Below are positions 49,534-59,222 of a stretch of DNA of 64,000 bases, one piece after another (positions within the stretch are counted from its first letter, which is position 1; every line of letters starts with the position of its first letter). A program made the translations under genes and the position numbers. A model generated the notes under the pieces. The model saw nothing but the letters and a program-made list of their open reading frames with translations. It did no database searches and was not told the origin of the DNA. Source of the DNA: Paeniglutamicibacter quisquiliarum (lineage in GTDB: Bacteria; Actinomycetota; Actinomycetes; Actinomycetales; Micrococcaceae). The stretch is taken from NCBI RefSeq assembly GCF_019084045.1, contig NZ_JAHRED010000003.1, positions 186,001 through 250,000 on the forward strand. Reading direction: 5' to 3'.

Positions 49534-50730
49534 TTAGCGGGTGGTGGTGGCGGTGGTCAGGGGCCGTGCGGCGAGGTTGGCCTCGGCCAGGCCGAAGGAG
49601 AGGGTCATGCCGATGCCGCTGGTCACGGACACCAGCGTGATGGCCTCGGCGATGTCGCGGACCAGCACGGGGGCGACGTCCGAGGAGGCATAGATGCCCT
49701 GCCAGCGTTCGGCCACGGCAAGGGAATCGACATCCAGCACCCGCGCCGCGGCCCGCAGCAGCCGGTCGGTGGTGTTCTCGGCGAGGAAGGGCGGCTGGGC
49801 CAGGTCGTAGGAATGCGAGTCCCCGAGGAGCAGGGTGCCGTCGGGCCGCTGGGTGAACATCACGTTGGCGCCGATTTCCAGCAGCTCGGGGCTTGCGGCT
49901 TCGACCTCGGCGCGCAGCGCCGGTGCCGAGGGCATGCGGGTGAAGGCGTCGTAGCGCAGCATCGAGGTAGCGGTGAGCACCGCGGGAACGATGGTGGTGC
50001 TTTCCGGGGCGGGGGCCGAGGCCATCTGCAGGGCACAACGGGTGATCCGGTGTTCGGCGGCAAGGGCCGGGAACAGGTGGTCCACGTCGTGGCCGACGCA
50101 GATGAAGACCTGGTCCGCCTCGTAGGCGCCGCGGCTTGTTTCCACCCGTGCCTTGCGACCGGTGCCGGCCCCGAAACCCAGTGCCGTGGTGTTGAAGTGG
50201 ACCGCCGCATCGTCCTGGCCGTTGAGCCAGGTTGCCAGGCTGCCCACGGTGGTGCGGGGGTCCACGCGCAGGTCGTCGGCGAGAAAGGCGCCGCCGCGGA
50301 TGCCATCGGTGTTCTCGCGCCCCAGCCGCGCCCGGACTTCCTCGGCGCCGAGCACGCCAACCTGCCCCTCGGGACGGGATGCGGAGAATTCGCGCAGCAC
50401 CTGGAGCTCGGTCTCGGTGGAGGCAACCACCAGGGCCCCTGACTCGATGGCCCAGAACCCCGCCTTGGCGGCGAAATCCAGCCAGTGCCTGCGGCCGGCC
50501 TGCGCCATGTCGTAGATCTCGCCATGCTGGGCGGTGATGCAGGCGTGGCCGAAGTTCCGGATCGAGGCGCCCACCGCACGGTGGTCGCGTTCGATGACGG
50601 TGACGCTCAAGCCCGCTTGTTGGGCGAGCGCGGCATGGGCCAGGCCGATGATGCCTGCGCCGACGACCAGGAGATCGGTGGTTGCCACCGGTTCTGCGGT
50701 GGCCTCGGAATTCGTTTCGAAGTTGTTCAC
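49534..50730 (-). CDS. FAD-dependent oxidoreductase (TIGR03364 type)
   Basis: A 398-aa DAO-fold flavoenzyme. The FAD motif VGAGIIGLAHA lies at about 23-33, then ERDHRAVGASIRNFGHA, where the Arg and Asn follow the glycine-rich loop; the C-terminal TSGIGMTLSFGLAEA closes the FAD site. Members sit beside phosphonatase-like hydrolases in phosphonate loci and are thought to oxidise (N-methyl-)2-aminoethylphosphonate to phosphonoacetaldehyde, replacing the transaminase PhnW. First gene of the leftward operon. The substrate is inferred from context. Confidence 0.85.
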   Translation of the reverse strand: MNNFETNSEATAEPVATTDLLVVGAGIIGLAHAALAQQAGLSVTVIERDHRAVGASIRNFGHACITAQHGEIYDMAQAGRRHWLDFAAKAGFWAIESGALVVASTETELQVLREFSASRPEGQVGVLGAEEVRARLGRENTDGIRGGAFLADDLRVDPRTTVGSLATWLNGQDDAAVHFNTTALGFGAGTGRKARVETSRGAYEADQVFICVGHDVDHLFPALAAEHRITRCALQMASAPAPESTTIVPAVLTATSMLRYDAFTRMPSAPALRAEVEAASPELLEIGANVMFTQRPDGTLLLGDSHSYDLAQPPFLAENTTDRLLRAAARVLDVDSLAVAERWQGIYASSDVAPVLVRDIAEAITLVSVTSGIGMTLSFGLAEANLAARPLTTATTTR

Positions 50731-50778
50731 GGCATTGATGTTTGCCGCTCACCGGTCGCGTTTTCAAGCTGGAACGGC

Positions 50779-50794
50779 ACTTGTCCAGACAAGT
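50779..50794. promoter_or_regulatory. Candidate GntR operator
   Basis: acttgtc and gacaagt form perfect 7-bp arms around CA, in the 154-bp gap between the divergent FAD oxidoreductase and GntR genes. Size and symmetry fit an HutC-type GntR site controlling both units. Confidence 0.6.
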
Positions 50795-50884
50795 TCACCC
50801 ATGGTTCATTTGGCGATGGTTCCCGTCATGACCTGTTCATTTGTGGTTCACCCAAATTCCCGAAATGCCGCAGGATCCACTTAT

Positions 50885-51655
50885 ATGCTCAAGTACGTGC
50901 CCCCAACATTCGATGAACCCATCCACCAGCGTCTCAGCGACTTGTTCCGCGAACGGATTTCCTCCGGCGAGTGGAACGAAGGCAGCCCGCTGCCCAGCGA
51001 GGCGGAGCTTTGCTCGCAGCACGGTGTTTCCCGTGGAACCGTCCGCCAGGCCCTGGCGAGCCTGCGCGGCGAGGGCCTGATCTCCGGCGGCCGCGGAAAA
51101 CCCCCGGTGGTCGCCCGCCCCGTCCCTTCCCAGTCGTTTGGCACGTTCATGTCCTTTACCGAATGGGCCCATTCCCTGGGCATGGAACCCGGGCAGCGGA
51201 CGCTGGAGGTCGCGCGGCGCCCGGCGGGCGAGGAGCTGGCGGGAAAAATGTCCCTTCAGCCGGGCGAACCGGTCATCCAGGTCCTGCGACTGCGCCTGTT
51301 GGACGGGGCCCCGACCATGGTGGAACGCAGCAACTTCACCGCGGAGGTGGGCAAGGCGCTGTTCGACTTTGACACGGACAGCGGGTCGATCTTCGGTTAC
51401 CTGACTTCCCTGGGTGTGGACCTCAGCCGGGGCCGGCATGTCATCGATGCCGTCGCTGCCGACGAGACGGATGCGTCCCTGCTGGAAGTTGCCGCGGGCT
51501 CGCCGCTGCTGCGCGAGCGCCGGCTGACCTACGGCCGAGACGGACGGATTCTTGAGTGTTCGGATGACCGCTACCTGCCGCATCTGGCGAACTTCGTCAT
51601 TGAGAACACCCGGCAGTCCAAGGCGGCCATGGCACGCATCCCGCAGGTCGCGTGA
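50885..51655 (+). CDS. GntR/HutC-family regulator (UTRA domain)
   Basis: A 256-aa regulator. The winged helix is at about 8-75 (SGEWNEGSPLPSEAELCSQHGVS, shown here only in part, then RGTVRQALASLRGEGLI) and the UTRA ligand domain spans about 95-245 (PGEPVIQVLRLRLLDG, ERSNFTAE). ATG 50885 is the first methionine before the domain; AGGA is 10 nt upstream. Divergent from the uptake operon and followed after 29 bp by the hydrolase, it is the likely local regulator, sensing the phosphonate or a breakdown product. Confidence 0.9.
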   Translation: MLKYVPPTFDEPIHQRLSDLFRERISSGEWNEGSPLPSEAELCSQHGVSRGTVRQALASLRGEGLISGGRGKPPVVARPVPSQSFGTFMSFTEWAHSLGMEPGQRTLEVARRPAGEELAGKMSLQPGEPVIQVLRLRLLDGAPTMVERSNFTAEVGKALFDFDTDSGSIFGYLTSLGVDLSRGRHVIDAVAADETDASLLEVAAGSPLLRERRLTYGRDGRILECSDDRYLPHLANFVIENTRQSKAAMARIPQVA

Positions 51656-51684
51656 GAATCGAACAAACAACCAAAGGAGCAAAA

Positions 51685-52377
51685 ATGATTGATCTTGTCG
51701 TGTTGGACATGGCGGGAACCACCGTCGATGAGCACGGAATCGTCTACCGTGCCCTCGAGGATTCGGTCACGGACACCGGAGCCAGCGTGGATGCCGCCGA
51801 CCTGCAAACCTGGATGGGGGCGGACAAGACCGAGGCCATTGCCGCCTTGATGGAACTCGGCGGAATCACGGCGGACCCGGAACTGGTGGCCCGGCAGTTC
51901 GACCGCTTCCGCGCCCTTTTGGCGGAGCGCTACGAGGCCAACCCGCCGGTCGCCCTTCCGGGCGTGGAGGATGCCTTGCGCCAGCTCAAGGCCAGCGGCA
52001 TCAAGGTCGGCCTGACTACGGGTTTTTCTCGCGATGTTGCGGCACCGATTCTTGAAACCCTGGGCTGGGGGATTGGCGAGGGCCAGTTGCTCGATGCCGT
52101 GGTCACCAGCGACGAGGTCGCCGCGGGCCGGCCCGCACCGTACATGATCCACAGGGTCATGGAAGCCACCGGCGTGCGCGATGTGCGCGGCGTCGTGGCC
52201 GGCGGCGACACGGTGGTCGACCTTCTGGCGGCACACAACGCAGGCGTGAATGGGCTGGGGGTCCTCACCGGGGCGCTGCGCCGCGAGGACCTTGAACAAC
52301 ACCCGCACAGCTGGGTGTTGGACGGCGTCAGGGATCTTCCCCGTGTTCTCGAATCCGCACTAGTCAGCCACCAATAA
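51685..52377 (+). CDS. Phosphonatase-like HAD hydrolase (TIGR03351 type)
   Basis: A 230-aa HAD-superfamily enzyme. Motif I is LDMAGTTVDEHG with nucleophile D8; the cap region has K48 in MGADKTEAI, at the place of the Schiff-base lysine of PhnX; motif II is in VGLTTGFSRD and the acidic motif is GGDTVVD. PhnX cleaves phosphonoacetaldehyde to acetaldehyde and phosphate, and this relative is expected to do the same or split a close analogue. AAAGGAG precedes ATG 51685. Co-transcribed with the GntR gene and closed by a terminator. Confidence 0.87.
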   Translation: MIDLVVLDMAGTTVDEHGIVYRALEDSVTDTGASVDAADLQTWMGADKTEAIAALMELGGITADPELVARQFDRFRALLAERYEANPPVALPGVEDALRQLKASGIKVGLTTGFSRDVAAPILETLGWGIGEGQLLDAVVTSDEVAAGRPAPYMIHRVMEATGVRDVRGVVAGGDTVVDLLAAHNAGVNGLGVLTGALRREDLEQHPHSWVLDGVRDLPRVLESALVSHQ

Positions 52378-52392
52378 TATCGTTTTGGTAAC

Positions 52393-52432
52393 AGCGCCCT
52401 GGCGGCCATCGCGGCCTTCGGGGCGCTTTTTG
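52393..52432 (+). terminator. Intrinsic terminator after phosphonatase-like gene
   Basis: agcgccc (52393-52399) pairs with gggcgct (52421-52427); the inner bases ggc/gcc extend the fold, and a TTTTT tract follows. It starts 16 bp after the stop. Confidence 0.85.
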
Positions 52433-52462
52433 CCGCGTGATTAACTTTTTTATGTGCTCTGA

Positions 52463-53410
<948 letters not shown>

Positions 53411-53534
53411 ACCGGTCCCTCGCAAGAGCGGACGAACGGCCAGGAGGGCTGTTCCGCAACCAACCCCCAAGTGGCTGCGGAGCAGTCCTTTCGCGTGTCC
53501 GCCGGACCTTGTCCGATCCAGAGACCCCGCCGGA

Positions 53535-54884
53535 CTAGGCGAATGCAAACACCGGCGGGAAAACCAGCACCACGACGGCTGCCCACGCGCCGTAGACCGG
53601 CAGGTAACGCGTCTGCCAGCGCTCGAGCGCCGAGAACTCGCGCCTGCCGCGCAGGAAACCCGCGGATAGCCAGGCGGCCCGCGCCAGGTGCACCAGCAAC
53701 AGCAGGTTCAGTCCGAGCGCCGCGACCTTGTTCGCGCTGAACCCGAACTCCGCGATCCTGGCCAGCATTGCCGCCAGCATCACCGCATCCACGGCCAATG
53801 CCGCGCCAACGAGGACCAGCTGCAGGGCATCGAAGAATCCCGGCGGCGAGAGCGGATCGCGGGCGGACAGCGAGTAGAGCAAGAGGCACAGCACCAGCAC
53901 GAGGATCGCGTCCATGAGGATGAGCAGGTCGCGGTCGACGTCGACCAGCCCTCCGGCGGTGGTGAGCACGACCAGCATGGCCAGCAACATGGCAATGGTC
54001 AGGGGCGTGAAGACACGCGTCAGCACCGGCGCGATGTTCTCGATGACGTCCTGTTTGGCCTCGACCAGCCACGCGGCAACCACGAGTGCCCCCGGGACGG
54101 CGAAGGGCAGGATCCAATCCTCCAGCACCGGTTCCAGGTCGAGGCCGACCAGCTGGAGCACGGCGAAGGTGAGCCCGATGAGCACGGCGCCGCCGAGCCC
54201 CAGCAGCGTGAAGTAGATGGCGAATTCTCCGGTGAACCTCACGAAGTCCATGCGCCTGCCATCTGAGCGCCATCGCCCGCCGACGTAGGCCACCCCCGCC
54301 AGCAGCCACAGGATCACCGGGGCGTGCAGCGCTGCGAGGATCAAGGTGGAGCCGCCGGGCGCAAAGGGGTAGACGTTGATCACCAGGGCCAGCAAGGCGA
54401 AGGGAGCGAGCAAGGCAATCACCGTACGCGCGGTGATCCGCCGCTTCCAGGCGAAATACGCGCCCACGAACGGGAGGACCAGCAGGCCGAGGTTGCGCAC
54501 CAAAACGTCGTCCTCGCCCAGCCAGGTGAATCCCGCCTTGAGCGCCAGCCCTGCGCAGACGGCCAGGGACAGGACCACGGCAAGCTCCCGCCAGGGAGTG
54601 GAGCCGGTGTCCGGAGCACTGTCCGGCAGCAGGACGAGCTGCTTCCACAGCCGCTCGGAATGCTCCCGCGCGAATTCGCGTGAGACCGCATCAAGGTTGC
54701 CCATGCGCTTGATCGCCACCAGGAAGGCCTCCTCGTCGTCGAGCCCGCCGGCCCGCCGATCGGCGATCTGCTCGCGCAGGTGGTCCTCGAGCTCATCGAG
54801 ATCCGCGGGGGAGATGGCCCGGCGCCGGGCAACGTACCCGCGCCATTGGCCGATCTGGGCCTCGAGCCCTGAATGCGCCTCCAC
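53535..54884 (-). CDS. Permease-prefix-domain membrane protein
   Basis: A 449-aa protein. The first 80 residues (ISPADLDELEDHLREQIADR, then DEEAFLVAIKRMGN) are the permease prefix domain 1, a cytoplasmic helical unit common beside PadR genes; about ten membrane helices follow, from residue 100 to the end, with no ABC permease signature. GTG 54884 overlaps the last base of the PadR stop (TAGTG), showing coupling. PadR-prefix pairs are thought to sense or respond to envelope stress; the job of this one is unknown. Confidence 0.82.
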   Translation of the reverse strand: MEAHSGLEAQIGQWRGYVARRRAISPADLDELEDHLREQIADRRAGGLDDEEAFLVAIKRMGNLDAVSREFAREHSERLWKQLVLLPDSAPDTGSTPWRELAVVLSLAVCAGLALKAGFTWLGEDDVLVRNLGLLVLPFVGAYFAWKRRITARTVIALLAPFALLALVINVYPFAPGGSTLILAALHAPVILWLLAGVAYVGGRWRSDGRRMDFVRFTGEFAIYFTLLGLGGAVLIGLTFAVLQLVGLDLEPVLEDWILPFAVPGALVVAAWLVEAKQDVIENIAPVLTRVFTPLTIAMLLAMLVVLTTAGGLVDVDRDLLILMDAILVLVLCLLLYSLSARDPLSPPGFFDALQLVLVGAALAVDAVMLAAMLARIAEFGFSANKVAALGLNLLLLVHLARAAWLSAGFLRGRREFSALERWQTRYLPVYGAWAAVVVLVFPPVFAFA

Positions 54885-55246
54885 TACGCCCACCCTGCTT
54901 CCGCTGCGGGTGGGCGCTGCGCGGTGTGCCACACCTGCCGCAGCGCCTCGGCGACGACGGTCCACTGCCCGTGCCGCTCGGCCAGGGCTTCGCGGCCGGC
55001 CTCGGTGATGGAGTACTGCTTGCGTCGCCGGCCTGCCTCGGAGATGCCCCAGTCCGATCGCAGGTAGCCTACCCGCTCCAGCCGATGCAGCAGCGGGTAG
55101 AGCATTCCGTCGGTCCACTGCATGTCCCCGCCGGAGAGCTCGCTCACCCGCTTGATGATGGCGTAACCGTGCAGTTCGCCTGATTCCAGGATCCCCAGCA
55201 CCAGCGGGGTCGCCGATGCGGCGACAAGGTCCTTGTCGATGCGCAC
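54884..55246 (-). CDS. PadR-family transcriptional regulator
   Basis: A 120-aa winged-helix protein: LVLGILESGELHGYAIIKRVSE near residues 15-36 (shown in part) and the wing DGMLYPLLHRLERVGYLRSDW, then the C-terminal dimer helix (REALAERHGQWTVVAEALRQVW). GTG 55246 follows AGGAGG by 5 nt. An inverted repeat typical for PadR lies just upstream (55258-55269), which suggests autorepression of this two-gene unit. Confidence 0.9.
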   Translation of the reverse strand: MRIDKDLVAASATPLVLGILESGELHGYAIIKRVSELSGGDMQWTDGMLYPLLHRLERVGYLRSDWGISEAGRRRKQYSITEAGREALAERHGQWTVVAEALRQVWHTAQRPPAAEAGWA

Positions 55247-55257
55247 GATGCCTCCTA

Positions 55258-55269
55258 TACATAGATGTA
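55258..55269. promoter_or_regulatory. Candidate PadR operator
   Basis: tacat and atgta flank AG as perfect inverted arms, 12 bp upstream of the PadR start codon and overlapping its promoter region. ATGT/ACAT arms are typical of PadR sites. Confidence 0.55.
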
Positions 55270-55363
55270 CAAGGTATTGAACGCCGGGTGGCCCGTGAAT
55301 GCAAGTGGAACGGTTCAAACCGGCGCCGGTCCTCCGGTATCCCCGCTTCTAGCCCCCTTAACG

Positions 55364-55412
55364 GCGCAGGTCCCGCTCGCCCATCCTCGAGATGGGCGAA
55401 CGGGACCTGCGC
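55364..55412 (-). terminator. Long hairpin terminator after tmm
   Basis: A 22-bp stem with a single mismatch (55364-55385 with 55391-55412) encloses a 5-nt loop, 28 bp past the stop of the leftward monooxygenase gene. One of the most stable hairpins in the window. Confidence 0.8.
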
Positions 55413-55440
55413 TTTGGAGCGGGCGAGCCGGACAGGCCGC

Positions 55441-56850
55441 CTATGGCCGGTCCGTGAGGACTTCCATGGCCTGGATTGTTGCGATGGCATCGGTGTTCAT
55501 GTCCTGGGACGGGCCGTTGAGGTAGCGCTCGAGCGAATCGTCCATGGCGTTGATCCAGCGGGTGTGGTGGACCTCGGCCATGGTTCCGGTGATCGCCGAG
55601 CGGTGGGCCTTGTCGCGGTAGCCCAGGATATCCTCCGACTTGTGGCGCATCCAGTCCTTGAAGAGGGTGCTTACAGCGTCGAGGTCGAATTCCGGGTAAT
55701 CGGTTGCCTTGATCAGCTCCCGGACGTACTCGGTCTGGAAGTCGGCTTCGGCATCATGGTTTGTCAGGGCGGCCTGCGCGTCAAGCCAGGACTGGATGTC
55801 GGCGGCCCGGTCCGTGGCGGAAGGCAGCTGGACTTTGCCGGTCATGACGTCGCGGGCAAACCAGGCCTGTGCATCGAACATGTTGAAGGTGTAGTACTGG
55901 TCCTGCGCGCCCAGGTAGAACAGGTTGGTGTTCTGCTGCCATACGACGCCCTTGTAGAGGTTGCCCGGGTACAGGACGTTCGGGGAGTTCACCGCGAGGT
56001 CCGAAGGCAGGAACGGGTACTTGTGCAGGTATCCGGTGCACATGACGACCGCGTCGAACTCGCCGGTCGTTCCGTCGGCGAAGTGCGCGGTGGAATCCTC
56101 GAAGCGGGTGACCAGCGGGCGCTCGACGGTGGTCGAGGGCCAATCGAAGCCCATGGGGCCGCTGCGGTAGCTCAAGGTGACGGATGCGGCGCCCATCTTG
56201 TGCGCCTGCATGCCGATGTCCTCTGCGGAGTAGGAGGAGCCGATCATCAGCAGGCGCTTGCCGCCAAAGCGCTCGGCGCCGCGGAAATCGTGGGCGTGCA
56301 GGACCTCGCCGGGGAACGAATTTATTCCCTCGAAGTCCGGGACGTTCGGCGTTGAGAAGTGGCCGGTGGAGACGACCAGCTTGTCGAAAACGTAGGTCTT
56401 GGATTCCCCGGTCTTCACGTCCTGGCTGAAGAGCGTGAACTCCTCGGTTGCCTCGTCGTAGTTGACCCAGCGGACCGCGGTGTTGAAACGGATGTACTTG
56501 CGGACGTCGGATTTCTCGACGCGGCCCGAAATGTAGTCGAAAAGGACCTCGCGCGGCGGGAACGACGAGATCGGCCGGCCGAAGTGCTCGTCGAAGGTGT
56601 AGTCGGAGAACTCCAGGCATTCCTTGGGCCCATTGGACCAAAGATGGCGGTACATGGAGGAGTGGGCAGTTTCGCCGGATCCGTCCATCCCCGTGTGCCA
56701 GCTGTAGTTCCATTGGCCGCCCCAGTCGGACTGCTTCTCAAAGCAAACAATTTCGGGCATGTCCGCGCCCTTGGTGCGGGCTGCCTCGAACGCCCGCAGC
56801 TGCGCCATTCCGCTGGGTCCTGCTCCAATGATTCCGACTCGCAAACTCAT
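55441..56850 (-). CDS. tmm: Trimethylamine monooxygenase (bacterial FMO)
   Basis: A 469-aa flavin-containing monooxygenase. The FAD motif GAGPSGMAQLRAFEAA (9-24), WGGQWNY, the FMO motif FPGEVLHAHDF and the NADPH motif GSSYSAEDIG are present; HSSMYRHLWSNGPKECLEF, FNMFDAQAWFARDV and the C-terminal HHTRWINAMDDSLE match the Tmm group as I recall it. Tmm oxidises trimethylamine to its N-oxide. GAGGAG precedes ATG 56850. It stands alone; a TMAO demethylase or TMA/TMAO transporter is not next to it. A related indole or amine FMO is the main alternative. Confidence 0.85.
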   Translation of the reverse strand: MSLRVGIIGAGPSGMAQLRAFEAARTKGADMPEIVCFEKQSDWGGQWNYSWHTGMDGSGETAHSSMYRHLWSNGPKECLEFSDYTFDEHFGRPISSFPPREVLFDYISGRVEKSDVRKYIRFNTAVRWVNYDEATEEFTLFSQDVKTGESKTYVFDKLVVSTGHFSTPNVPDFEGINSFPGEVLHAHDFRGAERFGGKRLLMIGSSYSAEDIGMQAHKMGAASVTLSYRSGPMGFDWPSTTVERPLVTRFEDSTAHFADGTTGEFDAVVMCTGYLHKYPFLPSDLAVNSPNVLYPGNLYKGVVWQQNTNLFYLGAQDQYYTFNMFDAQAWFARDVMTGKVQLPSATDRAADIQSWLDAQAALTNHDAEADFQTEYVRELIKATDYPEFDLDAVSTLFKDWMRHKSEDILGYRDKAHRSAITGTMAEVHHTRWINAMDDSLERYLNGPSQDMNTDAIATIQAMEVLTDRP

Positions 56851-57418
56851 GCTTTTCTCCTCATTCCGGGGCCGAATAAACTACCAGTGGCTAACGGCAA
56901 TTCGGGACCGCTCCAACTAGGGGCAGCAACGGGATATGCAACCAGCAGACGAGGCGAAACCCTCTTCCGATTACGAGGTTCGGCGCTTCAAGCGCCGCCA
57001 TGTCACTTGCTCCCGGGCCTCGATCCCCGCCAAGGGAGAGGCGCCGCAATAATGGAAGAAGACCTGCAGATAGCGGTCATTGCGGTTCCGAATGAACCAG
57101 CGTTCGGCCCCATGTGGGTGGGCTGGTTCTCTCTCCATGACAACAGAGGTCGAGAAAATAGTCAAATCGAGCGACATGATATTGAGTACATAAGCACTTT
57201 TATTGTTCTGCATTAATGGCTAAATAATTGAATATCTATTCCCTAAATATTCCATTAAATTTCCGGCAGCCATCCGTTCACGGAGACTCCGATTCGGACG
57301 TCGTTCCAGTGGTCCCGTGGTGTCTTCGGGTCAGGACCCTCCAATGAATGGCCCGCAGGCAGCGAGGCGGTGCCGTTCGGGATCCGGTCGGAAGGTCCCA
57401 AGCCCCGTTGCCGCGAAA
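56851..57418. other. Intergenic region with AT-rich tract
   Basis: 568 bp upstream of tmm and downstream of the SRPBCC gene. About 57165-57262 is strikingly AT-rich (taaataattgaatatc, ctaaatattcc) against the high-GC background. Frames in the region (56971-57213, 57255-57545 leftward) show no motif. The tract may be regulatory or of foreign origin; no known repeat or att site was seen. Confidence 0.5.
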
Positions 57419-57892
57419 TTACCGCGCCGCCAGCAGCGTGTCCAGCCGCTCGTAGCCCTGGGTGATGCCGTCTTCCATGCCCGAGGCGGCCATGCCGTCC
57501 CGGGCTTCGATGGTCGGGTAGACCGAGTGGCCCACCAATCGGCAACGGTCGCCCTCCAGCGCCTCGAAACGCATGTAGTCCATGGCGACAACGTCGGGCT
57601 GGCCGTCGTATTCAAACGTCTGGATGGCGATCTCGTTTTCGCGGATGGTGTGGAAGACGCCGGTGAACCCGTAGGTGCCGGACTCGTTGGAATGGGTGTA
57701 CTTGTAGGATCCTCCGCTGCTGAAATCGTAGGTGTCGATATCCATTTCCATGCCGTACGGCCCAAGCCATTGGGCCAGCAGGGCAGGGTCGCGGTGCGCC
57801 TCGAACATGGCGGAGACGGGGAAATCGAATTCCCGGGTGAAATCAATGAACGGGGTTCCTTCGGGAATGCTGAGGTTCAGGGGGTTGCTCAT
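57419..57892 (-). CDS. SRPBCC (AHSA1-like) protein
   Basis: A 157-aa START-like protein of the AHSA1 group: REFDFPVSAMFEAHRDPALLAQWLGP near the start (shown in part), the strand GGSYKYTH, and MEDGITQGYERLDTLL at the end. The fold makes a hydrophobic pocket; AHSA1-like proteins next to ArsR genes are common and lack a known ligand. It follows the ArsR gene by 18 bp on the same strand, forming the usual two-gene pair. Confidence 0.9.
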   Translation of the reverse strand: MSNPLNLSIPEGTPFIDFTREFDFPVSAMFEAHRDPALLAQWLGPYGMEMDIDTYDFSSGGSYKYTHSNESGTYGFTGVFHTIRENEIAIQTFEYDGQPDVVAMDYMRFEALEGDRCRLVGHSVYPTIEARDGMAASGMEDGITQGYERLDTLLAAR

Positions 57893-57910
57893 GATGGGAC
57901 TTTCGTGGAG

Positions 57911-58249
57911 TCATCCGCTGTGCGCGGACCGGTCTTTGAGCACGGCATCCAAGCGGTTGTATTTCTGCTCGGCCAACAGCCGATATTTGTCGATCCAACC
58001 GGTCAGCTCCGTGAGAAGTGCAGGATTCAGGTGGACCGGCCGGCGCTGCGCCTCGCGTGTGCGAGTCACCAAATGCGCCTGCTCGAGTACCTGAATGTGC
58101 TTCGAGATGCCCTGGATGGACATCTTGAACGGTTCGGCGAGTTCGTTGACGGTTGCAGGCCCGGTGGACAGCCGGGCGATGATCTGCCGGCGCGTCGGGT
58201 CCGCGAGGGCCAAGAAGGCCCTGTTGAGGTCTTGCTCGCCAAAGGACAT
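57911..58249 (-). CDS. ArsR-family HTH regulator
   Basis: A 112-aa winged-helix protein (FLALADPTRRQIIARL, then SIQGISKHIQVLEQAHLV) with no cysteine or His cluster, so not a metal sensor. The ArsR-SRPBCC pair layout suggests that the regulator controls its own unit. Start ATG 58249, with AT-rich promoter-like sequence upstream. Confidence 0.92.
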   Translation of the reverse strand: MSFGEQDLNRAFLALADPTRRQIIARLSTGPATVNELAEPFKMSIQGISKHIQVLEQAHLVTRTREAQRRPVHLNPALLTELTGWIDKYRLLAEQKYNRLDAVLKDRSAHSG

Positions 58250-58379
58250 GTATTCAACTCAATTCTTGATCAACCTTTCGGTTGATTACTACGATGCTCC
58301 GGTAACCGCCGGGAGTCAAGGGGTGAAGCGGCACGATCTGGGGGATTTTTCCCGGTCCACCGTAGGCTGCCCGGCGGAC

Positions 58380-59213
58380 CTACTCGACGCCGGTCAGCGA
58401 GGCCACATAATCTCGTGCCGCGCCTGCATGGCTTGCCTGGATGCGCAGGAACAATTCGGCGCTGTGGTGGCCGGGCCAGTTCGCGGGCAGGCAGTTTTCC
58501 GGCAGCCCGGGGTCAAGGTAGGGGATGGTCCGCCAGGAATCGATGGCCCGCACATAGGTGGCGAAGCTTTCGGCGCGGCCGGCGCTTCCGGCTCCGGCCA
58601 CGGCCTTGTTCTGTTCGAGGAATGTGTGGTGCAGCGCGGCCAGGGAGTCCAGGTCCCACCACGCGGCGGCCGAGGCCCGCGGTGTTCCGGTGGACTCCAG
58701 GAGATTGGAGACAAAGATCGTCGCGTGGTCCTCCAGGCCCAGCACGCGCAGGATCTCCCAGACCTCCGCCCGCAGGTAGTCGGGGAAAATCCAGAGGCCT
58801 GGTGCCACCAGGCCGCCGCCGATGCCCTGCAGGTACTTGCGCAGCTGGTGCCGGCGCTCGCGTTCGGCCTCCGGGATGGAGTAGGAGAGCAGGCACCATG
58901 CATCCTGGGTTCCCATGGCCCGCGGTTCGAAGATGCGTCGGTCTCCCCGTGCCAGGATGCGTTCGCCGGTGGCCGAGAGGCCGAGTCCCGAAACGTCCTC
59001 CCGCGCCCGCTGCTCGAGGATCCCCTTTTTCTTCAGTCGGGAAATTGCCGTCCGGGTCACCTGCGGGGAAGTGCCCAGCGCGTCCATCAGTGCAAGCAGG
59101 TGCGCCGAGGAGATCCAGCCGCCCAGCTCGCGCAGGTACAGGCCCACGATGGTGCGGACCAGGGAGGTGGTGCTGCCGGGGCGGGCGTCGAGGTCGTCTA
59201 GTTCCGAAAGCAT
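58380..59213 (-). CDS. PaaX-like transcriptional regulator
   Basis: A 277-aa protein with an N-terminal winged helix (SAHLLALMDALGTSPQVTRT, then AISRLKKKGIL), the PaaX central domain (RERRHQLRKYLQGIGG, then GLWIFPDYL) and a helical C-terminus. PaaX represses aromatic breakdown in response to an acyl-CoA. Lying 9 bp after tryptophan 2,3-dioxygenase in one unit, it probably controls tryptophan breakdown and senses a pathway product. Start ATG 59213. Confidence 0.87.
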   Translation of the reverse strand: MLSELDDLDARPGSTTSLVRTIVGLYLRELGGWISSAHLLALMDALGTSPQVTRTAISRLKKKGILEQRAREDVSGLGLSATGERILARGDRRIFEPRAMGTQDAWCLLSYSIPEAERERRHQLRKYLQGIGGGLVAPGLWIFPDYLRAEVWEILRVLGLEDHATIFVSNLLESTGTPRASAAAWWDLDSLAALHHTFLEQNKAVAGAGSAGRAESFATYVRAIDSWRTIPYLDPGLPENCLPANWPGHHSAELFLRIQASHAGAARDYVASLTGVE

Positions 59214-59222
59214 GCGCGGGTG

